A stretch of DNA of 35,058 nucleotides from Opitutus sp. GAS368 (GTDB lineage: Bacteria > Verrucomicrobiota > Verrucomicrobiia > Opitutales > Opitutaceae), in contig CAMAXB010000002.1 of assembly GCA_945862035.1 (NCBI GenBank), positions 1-35,058 of the forward strand. Reading direction: 5' to 3'. A model generated the notes under the pieces. That model was not told the DNA's origin. It worked only from the letters and a program-made list of their open reading frames with translations, and searched no databases. The first letter of the stretch is position 1. The number at the start of each line of letters is the position of its first letter. A program made the translations under genes and the position numbers. This document shows, piece by piece, positions 24,191 through 31,802 of the stretch.

Positions 24191-25225
24191 ATGACGACCT
24201 ACGTCTTTCGCGATCCGTGGTGGCTGCTCGGGCTGGGTCTCATCCTCGCCGCGATCGCCCTGCGCCGCCGCGGCCTGGTCACGGTGCTCTTTGTTCCCTT
24301 TGTCAGCGCCTGGCGCGGCGAACCGCGGCTGCGCGGCCTGCCGTGGAATGTGCTCTTCGCCTACGCCGCGCTGGCCTGCCTGGTGCTCGCGCTCGCGCGC
24401 CCGCAGCGCATCGAGCAGCGCCGCGAGGTCCAGTCGCGCGGCTATGACCTGATGCTCGCGATCGATCTCTCCACCTCGATGCTCGCCGAGGACTACGAGC
24501 GCGGCGAGGAGCGGCTCAACCGCCTGCAGGCCATCCGGCCGATCATCCAGGCCTTCATCACCCGCCGTCCGTCCGACCGCATCGGCGTGATCGTCTTCTC
24601 CGGCCGCGCTTACACGCTGGCTCCGCTGACTTCCGACCACGCCTGGCTCGAGAAGCAGATCGACCGGCTCAAGCTGGGCCTGATCGAGGACGGCACCGCG
24701 ATCGGGGACGGCCTGGGTCTCGCGCTCACCCGGCTCGAGCAGAGCGGCCGGTCCGAGGGCGGGCGGCGGCTGGGGGCCTTCGTCATCCTCCTCACCGATG
24801 GCGCCAGCAATCGCGGAGCGCTCAACCCGGAACAGGCCACGGCGATCGCGCGCGACCGGGGCATCCCGGTCTACACGATCGGCGCCGGGCGCGCCGGCCT
24901 GGCGCCGTTTCCGATTTTCGACGCGCTGGGCAACCGCATCGGCACGCGCCAGCGGCCCTCCGACCTCGACGAGGAGACGCTCAAGCTCATGTCGGCCGAG
25001 ACCGGCGGCGGCTATTTCCGGGCCGACGATGCGGCCGCGGTGGAGAACGCCTTCGCCGCCATTGATCAGGCGCAGACGATTGAGTTCGAACCCCGCTACT
25101 CCCTCATCACGACAGAGCTCTTCCGCTGGCCGGCGTTCGCGGGCCTGCTCTGCCTCCTAGCCGCCGCCTTCACCTTCCGTGCCCCGCTGCTGGTGCCCGC
25201 CGGGCGGCGGGTCTCGACCGCATGA
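24191..25225 (+). CDS. batA: BatA-like von Willebrand factor A membrane protein
   Basis: The 344-residue protein has two N-terminal membrane segments (about 10-26 and 52-70), a von Willebrand A domain (85-280) and a C-terminal membrane segment (about 312-334). The metal-ion site motif is complete at its start: D92-L-S-T-S96. It also shows the conserved Thr/Asp loops (EDGTAIGDGL; LLTDGASN). This is the layout of BatA of Bacteroides-type aerotolerance operons. The last four bases overlap the start of the next gene (ATGA), so the two are translationally coupled. Confidence 0.9.
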   Translation: MTTYVFRDPWWLLGLGLILAAIALRRRGLVTVLFVPFVSAWRGEPRLRGLPWNVLFAYAALACLVLALARPQRIEQRREVQSRGYDLMLAIDLSTSMLAEDYERGEERLNRLQAIRPIIQAFITRRPSDRIGVIVFSGRAYTLAPLTSDHAWLEKQIDRLKLGLIEDGTAIGDGLGLALTRLEQSGRSEGGRRLGAFVILLTDGASNRGALNPEQATAIARDRGIPVYTIGAGRAGLAPFPIFDALGNRIGTRQRPSDLDEETLKLMSAETGGGYFRADDAAAVENAFAAIDQAQTIEFEPRYSLITTELFRWPAFAGLLCLLAAAFTFRAPLLVPAGRRVSTA

Positions 25226-27024
25226 AGCTCGGCGCGCCCCTCTTCCTCCTGCTCGCCCTGGTGCCGCTGGCGCTCGGCTACTGGCTGCGCCGTCGCGCGG
25301 CTCGGCCGGACGAGGCGGCGGACACCCCGGCGCATCTGCAGCGGCTCGCCGTCACGCACGACCGGATCGATCCGCGCGGCGTGGCCGCGGTCCCGTCCCG
25401 TGTACCCTGGCGCTTCGGGCTGGGCCTCGGGCTCGTGATCGTCGCCCTCGCCGGCCCGCAGTGGGGCCGGGTGGAGGAGTCGGTCATCGACCAATCGCGC
25501 GAGATCCTCATCGCGCTCGATCTCTCGCGGAGCATGTTGGCGGAGGATGTGCGGCCGACCCGGCTCGAGCGGGCCCGGCTTCTGATCGCCTCGCTCCTCG
25601 GTCAGCTCCGCGGCGAGCGGGTCGGGCTGGTGGTGTTTTCCGGGACCGCCTTCGTGCAGCTGCCGCTCAGCAGCGACTACGAGATCCTGCGAGATTTCCT
25701 CCCGGCCCTCGGTCCGGGTTATCTGCCGGCGGATGGCACGGACTTTGACGCGATGCTGGCCGCCGCGCTGCCGACCTTCGGGCCCACCGCCACGGACCGC
25801 TTCCTCATTGTCATGAGCGACGGCGAAGCCGAACCCAACGCCTGGCGCGACCGCCTGCCGGCGCTCGTCGCGGACGGTGTCCGCGTCATCAGCCTTGGCT
25901 TCGGCACGGCCGTCGGCGCGAGCGTGCCGGATGCGGACGGGCGTCCGATGGTCGACGCGGCCGGGGCGGCGGTGACGTCGCGCCTCGACCGCTCCGCGCT
26001 GGAGGAAATCGCGCGGGCCACGGGCGGGCTCTATCGCGATGCCAACCGCTGGGTCGACGTGGCGGCGCTGCTCGATCGCACCTTCGAGCGCGACGCCGAC
26101 GGGATCGTCCGCGCGGGCGGCACCCGGCTCGGCGAACGCTTTCAATGGCTGCTGGCGCCGGCCATCCTGCTGCTCGCCTGGAGCTGCTGGCGGGAATTCG
26201 CGTTGCAGCCCCGGCCCCGCGCCTACCATGCCGCGCCCGGTGCGGCCGGTCCGGCCCGGACCGCCGTTGCGGTGGCGGTGCTGGTGGGCCTCTTCGCGCT
26301 CGGGTTGCCGCCGGGCGCGACGCGGGCGCAGGAGATCACGGCGACGGCGCGCGCGATGGAGTCGCTGACGGAGGTCGTCCGGCGCGTCTCCGCGCGGCCC
26401 GTCCTCGGGGCGCCCGACTACGCCGAGCTCGCGTTCGCCGTCGTCGCCAACGCCAGCCGGATTCGCATTTCGCAGGAACCCGTCCCGCCCGCCATCATTC
26501 GTGACGGCCTCGCCGCGGTCGCAGCCGGACGCGCGATGGACGGCAAGGCCTTCGACTGGGACCGCCTCCAATCCGACCTCGTCCAGCTCTCGCGTCTGCC
26601 ACGGGCGCCCGATGTCGATCGCGATGCATCGGAGCCGCCGATGGAGGCGCCCTCCGCCACGGATGATGCCCCGCCCGAGGGGGCGACCCCGAGCGAGGGC
26701 GAGGAAGCGGAGGCCGGCGCGGAGGGGGCGGATGATCAGGGCCCGACCCCGGTGGAGGGCGATCCGCTGCCGCAGGACGCGTTTGCCGAGGACGCAGCCG
26801 GAGGGATCGATCCGGAGCCGGAAGGGGAGGGCGCGAATGATCCGAACTCCCAGCAAGTCGGCGGCATGCGTCAGCGCGACTATGCCGCGCTGCGGGATCC
26901 CTCGCTGCTGGTGCCCCTGCACAAGCTCGACGATCTCCGCCGGGCCGATTCGCCGGGGGAACTTTACCAATTGATGCAGGACAGCCCGGCGGAAGACGCC
27001 CCAACCAAAACCCAACGCTGGTGA
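25222..27024 (+). CDS. batB: BatB-like von Willebrand A protein with acidic BatC-like C-terminal part
   Basis: The 600-residue protein begins like BatB: membrane segments at about 5-22 and 64-79, a von Willebrand A domain with D100-L-S-R-S104 and MSDGEAEP, then a membrane segment near 308-325. BatB usually ends there at about 340 residues. Here another membrane segment follows (about 345-363), a helical region with a repeat-like APDYAELAFAVVANASRIR segment, an acidic Pro/Glu/Asp-rich stretch (about 470-555) and a final conserved-looking tail (MRQRDYAALRDPSLLVPLHK). The extra 260 residues may replace BatC. It overlaps BatA by four bases and BatD by one. Confidence 0.88.
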   Translation: MKLGAPLFLLLALVPLALGYWLRRRAARPDEAADTPAHLQRLAVTHDRIDPRGVAAVPSRVPWRFGLGLGLVIVALAGPQWGRVEESVIDQSREILIALDLSRSMLAEDVRPTRLERARLLIASLLGQLRGERVGLVVFSGTAFVQLPLSSDYEILRDFLPALGPGYLPADGTDFDAMLAAALPTFGPTATDRFLIVMSDGEAEPNAWRDRLPALVADGVRVISLGFGTAVGASVPDADGRPMVDAAGAAVTSRLDRSALEEIARATGGLYRDANRWVDVAALLDRTFERDADGIVRAGGTRLGERFQWLLAPAILLLAWSCWREFALQPRPRAYHAAPGAAGPARTAVAVAVLVGLFALGLPPGATRAQEITATARAMESLTEVVRRVSARPVLGAPDYAELAFAVVANASRIRISQEPVPPAIIRDGLAAVAAGRAMDGKAFDWDRLQSDLVQLSRLPRAPDVDRDASEPPMEAPSATDDAPPEGATPSEGEEAEAGAEGADDQGPTPVEGDPLPQDAFAEDAAGGIDPEPEGEGANDPNSQQVGGMRQRDYAALRDPSLLVPLHKLDDLRRADSPGELYQLMQDSPAEDAPTKTQRW

Positions 27025-29273
27025 TGACGCGACGCCGACTCCTTATCCTTTCCATGCTGCTGGCGGCCGCGGTCGGTGGCCCGGCCCGGGCGTCGGCGGC
27101 GGAGGCGGGCTTCGTCCTGCCCGACCGGCCCGTGTGGCAGGGGGAGGTCTTCCCGCTCGCGTACGAACTCGCGGTGCCGCGCAGCGAATTCTACAACGTC
27201 GACGGTCTGCTCGAGTGGGATCCGGCCCCGATCGTGATTCAGGAATGGTCGCGCCCGCAATTGGTCGAGCGCTCCATTGAGGGTACCCCGCTGGCGGTCG
27301 TCACGTACACCACGCGGGCGATGGCCCGGGAGGCCGGGGCGATCATCCTCGCGCCCGGTCGGCAGAAGATCGTGGTGCGGACCGGCGCGACGACGCGCAG
27401 CGGCGCGGCCCAGGCTCCGGTGACCGAGATTCGCGCGCTCGCCTCGCCGCCGCAGCGGCTCACCGTGCGCCCGCTGCCCGCGCCCGCGCCCGGAGGATTT
27501 ACCGGCGGCGTGGGCCGCTTTACCCTGACGGGTGCGGTCGAGCCCCTGACGGTGGAGGTCGGCGAGCCCGTGCGCTGGACTCTGACGCTCGACGGCGAGG
27601 GCAGCTGGCCCTTCATCAGCGGCCTACCCCCGCGCTCGGTCTCGCGCGACTTCCGCGCCCCGCTGCCGCCCGAGGTACGCCGGACCTCACGCGAGGGCGC
27701 GCTCTTTACCTCAACGCTGGCGGAGTCGGTCGTCCTGGTGCCAACCAAGCCGGGTCCGCACGTGCTCGGCCCCGTCACGATGGCGTACTTCGATCCGAAC
27801 CGCGGCACCTACGAAACCCTGGAAGTGCCGGCGGTCACGATCACCGTGACCGGAACCGCCCTGGCCGAGGACACGCCCTCGGCGGAGGCGGCGACCGCGT
27901 CGACGGCGGTTGCCCCGGCGGATCCGATCCGTCCCGAGGCCGTGCTGCCCGGTGATCCGGTTCTCCCGGCCGGTGAAGTTCCCCTCCCGCTGTCGCCGGA
28001 AGCCTGGCACCGGGGCCTGCTGCTGACGCTGGTGTTGCCCGGTCTCGCGTGGCTGGTCTTTGCGGTGCAGCGCACCTGGCGCCGCGACCCTTGGCGGCCC
28101 CAGCGCGAGGCGCGCGATCATCTCGTTTCGACGCTGCGGCGGTTGCGATCGGCGGCGGATGAGACCGCGCGCCGGCCGCTCCTGCGGCGCTGGCAACACG
28201 ACGCGGCCTTGCTTTGGGGGCGTACCGAGGCGGCGCCGATCCCGGAAGCGTTCGGACCGGAGGCAACGTGGGGTATGCTCTGGCGCGAAGCGGAGGCGGC
28301 CCTTTACGCGCCGGCCCCGACGCTTTCCCCCGACTGGGTGGTGCGGGCCGAGGCCGCGTTGGCGGCCAAGCGGGTTCGGGCCTTTCCGTTTCTGCGAGTT
28401 TTCCATCCACAGAATCTCGCCCCCTTTCTGGCCATCGTGCTGGTGCTCGGATGGACACCGGACCTGCAGGCGCAGGCGACGACGACGGCCGTGGTGGCGG
28501 CCGATCCCATCGCGGCGTACCGCGCGGGAAACTTTGCGGCGGCGGAGGCGGCGTGGCGAAGCGCCGTGCAGGCCCGTCCGACCGATGTGGCCGCGCGGTA
28601 TAATCTCTCCCTCGCGCTCGCCCAGCGTGGCCGCTGGGGCGAGTCGGCGGCGCAGGCGATTGCCGCCTTTGTTCAGGACCCGCGTCAGCCCGGGGTACGT
28701 GCGCAGCTCGACCTCGCGCTCGATCGCGCCGGTTACCTGCCCCCTGAGGTCGTGGCCTTGCAGCAGGCCAACCAGCTTGAGGCAGTGATCCTCTGGGCCT
28801 CGCCGGCGCAATGGCAGCGCGTGGTGATCGCGTGCGCGGGCATCGGATCCCTCGGCCTGATACTGCTGCTCGCCCACGGCTTCCATCCCGACCGGCGACG
28901 GCTCCGGGCGGGGCTGGGACTGCTGGCGTTCGGGCTGATCGGGACGGCGGTGGGCGGGGCAGCCCTGCGCGTCTTCGGCCCCTTTGCGGACCGTGAACTC
29001 CATGTGGTCTGGCAGGACACGCTGCTCCGCTCGGTGCCGATCGAGGGCGAGATCGCGCAGGAGACGAGTGCGCTGCCGGCGGGAGCGCTCGCAACGGTCG
29101 ACCGCCGATTCCTCGGCTGGTCGCGCCTGACCTTCGCGGAAGGAGCGACGGGCTGGGTGCGCGGGGAAATGCTCGTGCCCATCTGGCGGGCGCCCGAGGC
29201 GGTCGCGCCGGTGCCGATTCCGCCGGCGGGCGCGCGTCCGCCCTTGTCCGGACCGGCGCCGGCTGCGAGGTGA
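27024..29273 (+). CDS. batD: BatD-like protein fused to BatE-like TPR and SH3 modules
   Basis: I place the start at the ATG at 27024, which overlaps the BatB stop (TGATG); a GTG three bases upstream is in frame. The product, about 749 residues, has a signal peptide ending near ASAAE, a BatD-type oxygen-tolerance N-terminal region of beta domains (residues 25-310), a membrane segment (GLLLTLVLPGLAWLVFAV, about 335), a second near 470, a TPR-like unit (YRAGNFAAAEAAWRSAVQ, YNLSLALAQRGRWGESAAQA), two more membrane segments (about 600-655) and a C-terminal SH3-like domain (LLRSVPIEGE to GWVRGEMLVPIW). TPR plus membrane plus SH3 is the order of BatE, so I read this as a BatD-BatE fusion. Confidence 0.85.
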   Translation: MTRRRLLILSMLLAAAVGGPARASAAEAGFVLPDRPVWQGEVFPLAYELAVPRSEFYNVDGLLEWDPAPIVIQEWSRPQLVERSIEGTPLAVVTYTTRAMAREAGAIILAPGRQKIVVRTGATTRSGAAQAPVTEIRALASPPQRLTVRPLPAPAPGGFTGGVGRFTLTGAVEPLTVEVGEPVRWTLTLDGEGSWPFISGLPPRSVSRDFRAPLPPEVRRTSREGALFTSTLAESVVLVPTKPGPHVLGPVTMAYFDPNRGTYETLEVPAVTITVTGTALAEDTPSAEAATASTAVAPADPIRPEAVLPGDPVLPAGEVPLPLSPEAWHRGLLLTLVLPGLAWLVFAVQRTWRRDPWRPQREARDHLVSTLRRLRSAADETARRPLLRRWQHDAALLWGRTEAAPIPEAFGPEATWGMLWREAEAALYAPAPTLSPDWVVRAEAALAAKRVRAFPFLRVFHPQNLAPFLAIVLVLGWTPDLQAQATTTAVVAADPIAAYRAGNFAAAEAAWRSAVQARPTDVAARYNLSLALAQRGRWGESAAQAIAAFVQDPRQPGVRAQLDLALDRAGYLPPEVVALQQANQLEAVILWASPAQWQRVVIACAGIGSLGLILLLAHGFHPDRRRLRAGLGLLAFGLIGTAVGGAALRVFGPFADRELHVVWQDTLLRSVPIEGEIAQETSALPAGALATVDRRFLGWSRLTFAEGATGWVRGEMLVPIWRAPEAVAPVPIPPAGARPPLSGPAPAAR

Positions 29274-29417
29274 TTTTCGATTTTCGAATTTCAATTTTCG
29301 AATGAAGAGGGCGCCCCAGTCCCTCCTTCAGTCGGCTCCGTTCTTCGTGTAGCTCGGGGTGATCTTTCCGCCGATGGTCTGATCCAATCGAAATTCAAAA
29401 ATCGAAATTCGAAAATC
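29272..29417. repeat. MITE-like inverted-repeat element behind BatD
   Basis: A 33-base AT-rich arm at 29272-29304 (starting GATTTTCGATTTTCGAA) and its inverted partner at 29385-29417 match at 27 of 33 positions and enclose 80 GC-richer bases. The left arm includes the last two bases of the BatD stop codon. No ORF is inside. Fragments of the same arm type are at 4347-4374. It could be a miniature transposable element or a long terminator stem. Confidence 0.55.
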
Positions 29418-29434
29418 CTCCCTCCGCTGCTCCC

Positions 29435-29764
29435 ATGAAAATCGAGAACCTCCCCTTCAACACGATCGACTGGGCCGCGCTGATTCCTGAGCGGAAGCCC
29501 GGCGAGACCGGCTGGGCGGACTGGCGCGTGGTTCAGTTCGGACCGATCCGCGTGCGCATGCTCGAGTATTCCCCGGGCTACAAGGCGGACCACTGGTGCT
29601 CGAAAGGCCACATCCTGCTCTGCCTCAAGGGAGAGCTGCACACGGAGCTCGCGGACGGCCGCGTGTTCGTGCTGAAGCCGGGCATGAGCTATCAGGTTGC
29701 CGACCAAGCCGAGCCCCATCGCTCGTGGACCACGCCCGGGGCGACCCTTTTCGTGGTCGATTGA
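29435..29764 (+). CDS. DHCW-motif cupin-fold protein
   Basis: The 109-residue protein is a single cupin barrel. The segment YKADHWCSKGHILLCLKGEL at residues 49-68 carries the DHWC...GH pattern of the small family known as DHCW-motif cupins, with the usual cupin glycine turns, and VLKPGMSYQVAD is the second motif. Biochemical role in the family is not known to me; His and Cys side chains could hold a metal. The ATG follows a pyrimidine-rich leader (CCTCCGCTGCTCCC) and the inverted-repeat element. No operon partner is evident. Confidence 0.85.
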   Translation: MKIENLPFNTIDWAALIPERKPGETGWADWRVVQFGPIRVRMLEYSPGYKADHWCSKGHILLCLKGELHTELADGRVFVLKPGMSYQVADQAEPHRSWTTPGATLFVVD

Positions 29765-29789
29765 TCTTCAGGCCCCGCCGTCTCGGCAG

Positions 29790-29802
29790 CCGCCTCAGGC
29801 GG
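29790..29802. terminator. Short hairpin after the cupin gene
   Basis: CCGCCT and AGGCGG flank a single base 26 bases after the cupin stop. Perfect six-base arms but no U-run. Confidence 0.3.
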
Positions 29803-29912
29803 GGGTGATGAGTGGACGGGAGCTCGTGGTTAGCGGGAGGGGTGAGGGCTCGGACACCTTCGTCAGCGAAGGCGCTTGGCAGCGCCGGGGTCCTCTGACT
29901 TATCTTCTCGGA

Positions 29913-30161
29913 ATGAATTACCGGACGAAGGCGGAGTTTTTTATTCAAGGCATCACCAAGGGCGCGATCGATGCCCCCGAGGTGATCGCGTGGGCGGACG
30001 AGGTCATTGTCTCGGCCGCAAAGACCGAGGACTGGATGATCGACATTTCCACCTGTGGCCCGGAAGACCGCCTCGTCGTGCTGAGCCACCTCAACACGGT
30101 CAAAGGCCAGGCGGACCAGGCCGAGCTTGCCGCCCTGCTCAAGGCGCGCGGGATCGAGTGA
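29913..30161 (+). CDS. Small hypothetical protein, 82 residues
   Basis: I do not recognise this family. I chose the ATG at 29913 (MNYRTKAEFFIQGITKG), because the upstream part of the frame reads into the cupin gene. The product is soluble, acidic and helical, with no signal peptide. Codon use and the clean end at 30161 look like a real gene. It stands alone, 148 bases after the cupin gene; no function is proposed. Confidence 0.6.
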   Translation: MNYRTKAEFFIQGITKGAIDAPEVIAWADEVIVSAAKTEDWMIDISTCGPEDRLVVLSHLNTVKGQADQAELAALLKARGIE

Positions 30162-30334
30162 CGCCCTGGGCGAATTGACGGTCGAGGGAGGCGAATGCCA
30201 TCGCCCTAAGGATCGAGCGACCATCGCGCCCCCCTGGCCGCGTTTGATGACGAATCGGTTTGGCGAAAGGTTAAAGGCGGGGCGGCCCCTCGGGTTCGAC
30301 TCCGAACGCAGGCTACCCTGCGTAGAGGGTGGAT

Positions 30335-30742
30335 TTACGAAAAGGGATTCAGCACGTTGACGCCTGAACGCTGGAAATCGGTGACGTTGCGGGTCACGAC
30401 CGTGAGCTTGTGCTCCAGGCCCAGGGCGGCGATGAGCCCGTCTGAGACCGGGAGGGGCTGGTGTGGCGCCAGGCGGCCCCAACGGTCGGCCACGGCTGCC
30501 GAAATGGGGAGGATTCGTTCAGCGTAGTAGGCCTCAAGGCCCAGCAGCCATCGTTCGAGCGCGCCCGCGGCCTTGGGATCCTTGCTGCGGTGAAGTTCAA
30601 TTCCCCGGCGAATTTCTCCGAGGGTGATCACGCTCAGGTAGAGTTCCTCGGGCTCCACGCTTGCGATCCACGCCGAGACACCCGAATTGCAGGGTTTCCG
30701 CCGAAGCTCGGAGATGATGCAGGTGTCGAGGAGGTAGGGCAT
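30335..30742 (-). CDS. FitB/VapC-type PIN-domain toxin
   Basis: The 135-residue PIN-domain protein is a predicted Mg2+-dependent endoribonuclease toxin. The four acidic residues are present: D6 (LLDTCIISE), E43 (LGEIRRGIE), D101 (VSDGLIAA) and D122 (TRNVTDF), and the VADRWG segment is typical of the FitB branch. The start overlaps the antitoxin stop by one base (TGATG), so the two are translationally coupled. The RNA target is unknown. Confidence 0.93.
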   Translation of the reverse strand: MPYLLDTCIISELRRKPCNSGVSAWIASVEPEELYLSVITLGEIRRGIELHRSKDPKAAGALERWLLGLEAYYAERILPISAAVADRWGRLAPHQPLPVSDGLIAALGLEHKLTVVTRNVTDFQRSGVNVLNPFS

Positions 30743-30978
30743 CAGAGCTCGATCGTCCGGGGGAGGTCGATCGCACGAGGGAACTCCAAGTCACCCCCTG
30801 GGGGAATATCCCGGAGATACTCGAGGAAGTCCCGCTTGGGGTCCTGGCGTTTGCCGATTAAGGCGGAGCGCAGTAGTCGTCGATGAGCCTCCTCAACGGA
30901 GACGCCTTGGGCGGCGGCGTTGCTGCGGAGTTTCCTCACCACGGCGGTCGGGATGTCACGGACGAGGAGTTGCGGCAT
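30742..30978 (-). CDS. FitA-like ribbon-helix-helix antitoxin
   Basis: The 78-residue protein begins MPQLLVRDIPTAVVRKLRS, the DNA-binding ribbon-helix-helix of FitA/VapB antitoxins, followed by GVSVEEAHRRLLRSAL (second helix) and a C-terminal toxin-binding tail. It would neutralise the PIN toxin downstream and repress the operon. A perfect palindrome 10 bases before its ATG (30989-31005) is the expected operator. Confidence 0.92.
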   Translation of the reverse strand: MPQLLVRDIPTAVVRKLRSNAAAQGVSVEEAHRRLLRSALIGKRQDPKRDFLEYLRDIPPGGDLEFPRAIDLPRTIEL

Positions 30979-30988
30979 GAATCCAGAC

Positions 30989-31005
30989 TGCTATCACTGA
31001 TAGCA
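30989..31005. promoter_or_regulatory. Palindromic operator of the toxin-antitoxin operon
   Basis: TGCTATCA and TGATAGCA flank a single C, a perfect 17-base palindrome ending 10 bases before the antitoxin ATG. As I recall, the Neisseria FitAB complex binds the same half-site sequence, there with a longer spacer. Here the half-sites nearly touch. Confidence 0.7.
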
Positions 31006-31006
31006 C

Positions 31007-31403
31007 GTGTCAAGGGGCCCGGATTTGAGCGCCGCCAAGGGGATAAAGCCTCCAGACTGGGGTCAACGACCCCGGCAATCTTTGAATGATTCAACGCAGT
31101 TCCCTCTAGGATCAGTAGGTAGAGGTGGCAGAAGCCGTTCATCTCGATACGAAGCCCACACGACCACGTTCGGATCACAACCCATGGAACCACATGGGAA
31201 GCTGTAGATGCCCCGCCGTCGTCCCGCGGCAGCGGGAGGACGGTACGCCAGATAATGACCCCGTCAGTTCGGAGGGAGTCAAGGGAGGCGCCGGCTCGCC
31301 TCGCTAGCCGGGCAGCTCGACTGCGGTCGAGTCTCGTTCCTTCCCTCGCGCTGCACGATTGACCCCCACTGCCTAAGAAGCGAAAAATTCGGCACGCAGA
31401 AAC
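31007..31403. other. Gene-free interval with hairpins before the tRNA gene
   Basis: No gene is supported. Seen: GGGGTC-AAC-GACCCC at 31059-31073, a repeat family also at 32742-32756 and 34507-34521; an 11-base-pair stem with one mismatch at 31216-31243 (loop GGCA); and a CTCGAC-TGCG-GTCGAG hairpin near 31317-31332. TTGACC near 31358 could be a -35 for the tRNA, without a convincing -10. Confidence 0.5.
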
Positions 31404-31479
31404 GGGCCGATAGCTTAATGGTTAAAGCAGGGGACTCATAATCCCTTGAGTCTGGGTTCGAATCCCAGTCGGCCCACCA
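31404..31479 (+). tRNA. tRNA with CAU anticodon (Met elongator or Ile2)
   Basis: The 76-base gene folds into a standard cloverleaf: acceptor GGGCCGA/TCGGCCC, D stem GCTT/AAGC, anticodon stem GGGGA/TCCCT with loop CTCATAA, T arm CTGGG-TTCGAAT-CCCAG, discriminator A and encoded CCA. The anticodon is CAU and the loop CTCATAA is shared by elongator tRNA-Met and by tRNA-Ile2, whose C34 is modified to lysidine; sequence alone does not let me choose. The 3' 19 bases belong to a 46-base direct repeat, and the last bases take part in a hairpin (31474-31494). Confidence 0.95.
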
Positions 31480-31506
31480 AACAAAGTTTGGTGGCACGTC
31501 GGGATG
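31461..31506 (+). repeat. 46-base direct repeat including the tRNA 3' end, copy 1
   Basis: It covers the T-arm 3' half, acceptor strand, CCA and the following hairpin CCACCAAAC-AAA-GTTTGGTGG (31474-31494), which is likely the tRNA terminator or processing stem. The identical copy is at 31596-31641, 135 bases away. Confidence 0.85.
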
Positions 31507-31507
31507 A

Positions 31508-31580
31508 GAACCCATGGGTTCGACGAAGTCCCGCCTCGCGGGACGAAGAAGGATCGACCGAAGGTCGAGGGCGTAGCCCT
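31508..31580. repeat. Array of four consecutive hairpins between the tRNA-end repeats
   Basis: In order: GAACCCATGGGTTC palindrome (31508-31521); GTCCCGC-CTC-GCGGGAC (31528-31544); TCGACC-GAA-GGTCGA (31554-31568); AGGGC-GTA-GCCCT (31568-31580). Loops are three bases and linkers are short. No ORF is credible here. The array would be transcribed with the tRNA if the first hairpin does not stop transcription. Confidence 0.65.
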
Positions 31581-31595
31581 GAGCGGTAGCGAATC

Positions 31596-31641
31596 AATCC
31601 CAGTCGGCCCACCAAACAAAGTTTGGTGGCACGTCGGGATG
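31596..31641 (+). repeat. 46-base direct repeat including the tRNA 3' end, copy 2
   Basis: Perfect copy of 31461-31506 but without the rest of a tRNA. A duplicated tRNA 3' end is what an integrase leaves as an attachment site, but only 89 bases separate the copies and no integrase is near. Confidence 0.85.
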
Positions 31642-31802
31642 TGGCCATGGTCCACCGTAAGAGCGGCCCCGGCCCCTGCGGGGGAGGAACCCTGATTCTC
31701 ACGCGCTTTGCCGTGGAGGGCTCGCGTTCTTTGGGTTTGGCGGCTAGCGTCATAGGGTTGACGTTCTTGTCTTCGTTTCCTTGCCCTCTCCCTCTCCCGG
31801 CC
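31642..31802. other. Gene-free stretch before the secreted coiled-coil gene
   Basis: Together with the preceding repeat region this leaves 31480-31802 without a gene. I see a small CCCC-TGC-GGGG hairpin near 31674 and a TTGACG near 31757 without a matching -10. The leader next to the ATG is pyrimidine-rich (CCTCTCCCTCTCCC). Confidence 0.45.

Noticed and set aside
25096..27015. 639-codon minus-strand open frame opposite BatB
   Set aside because: Arg/Gly/His-rich shadow frame, no start context, opposite a well supported gene.
30270..30310. GGTTCGACTCC resembling a tRNA T arm
   Set aside because: The flanking bases do not form the five-base T stem and no acceptor, D or anticodon arm is present.
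31461..31641. Genomic island bounded by tRNA att sites
   Set aside because: The copies are 135 bases apart with no integrase or cargo between them, so at most it is a scar.
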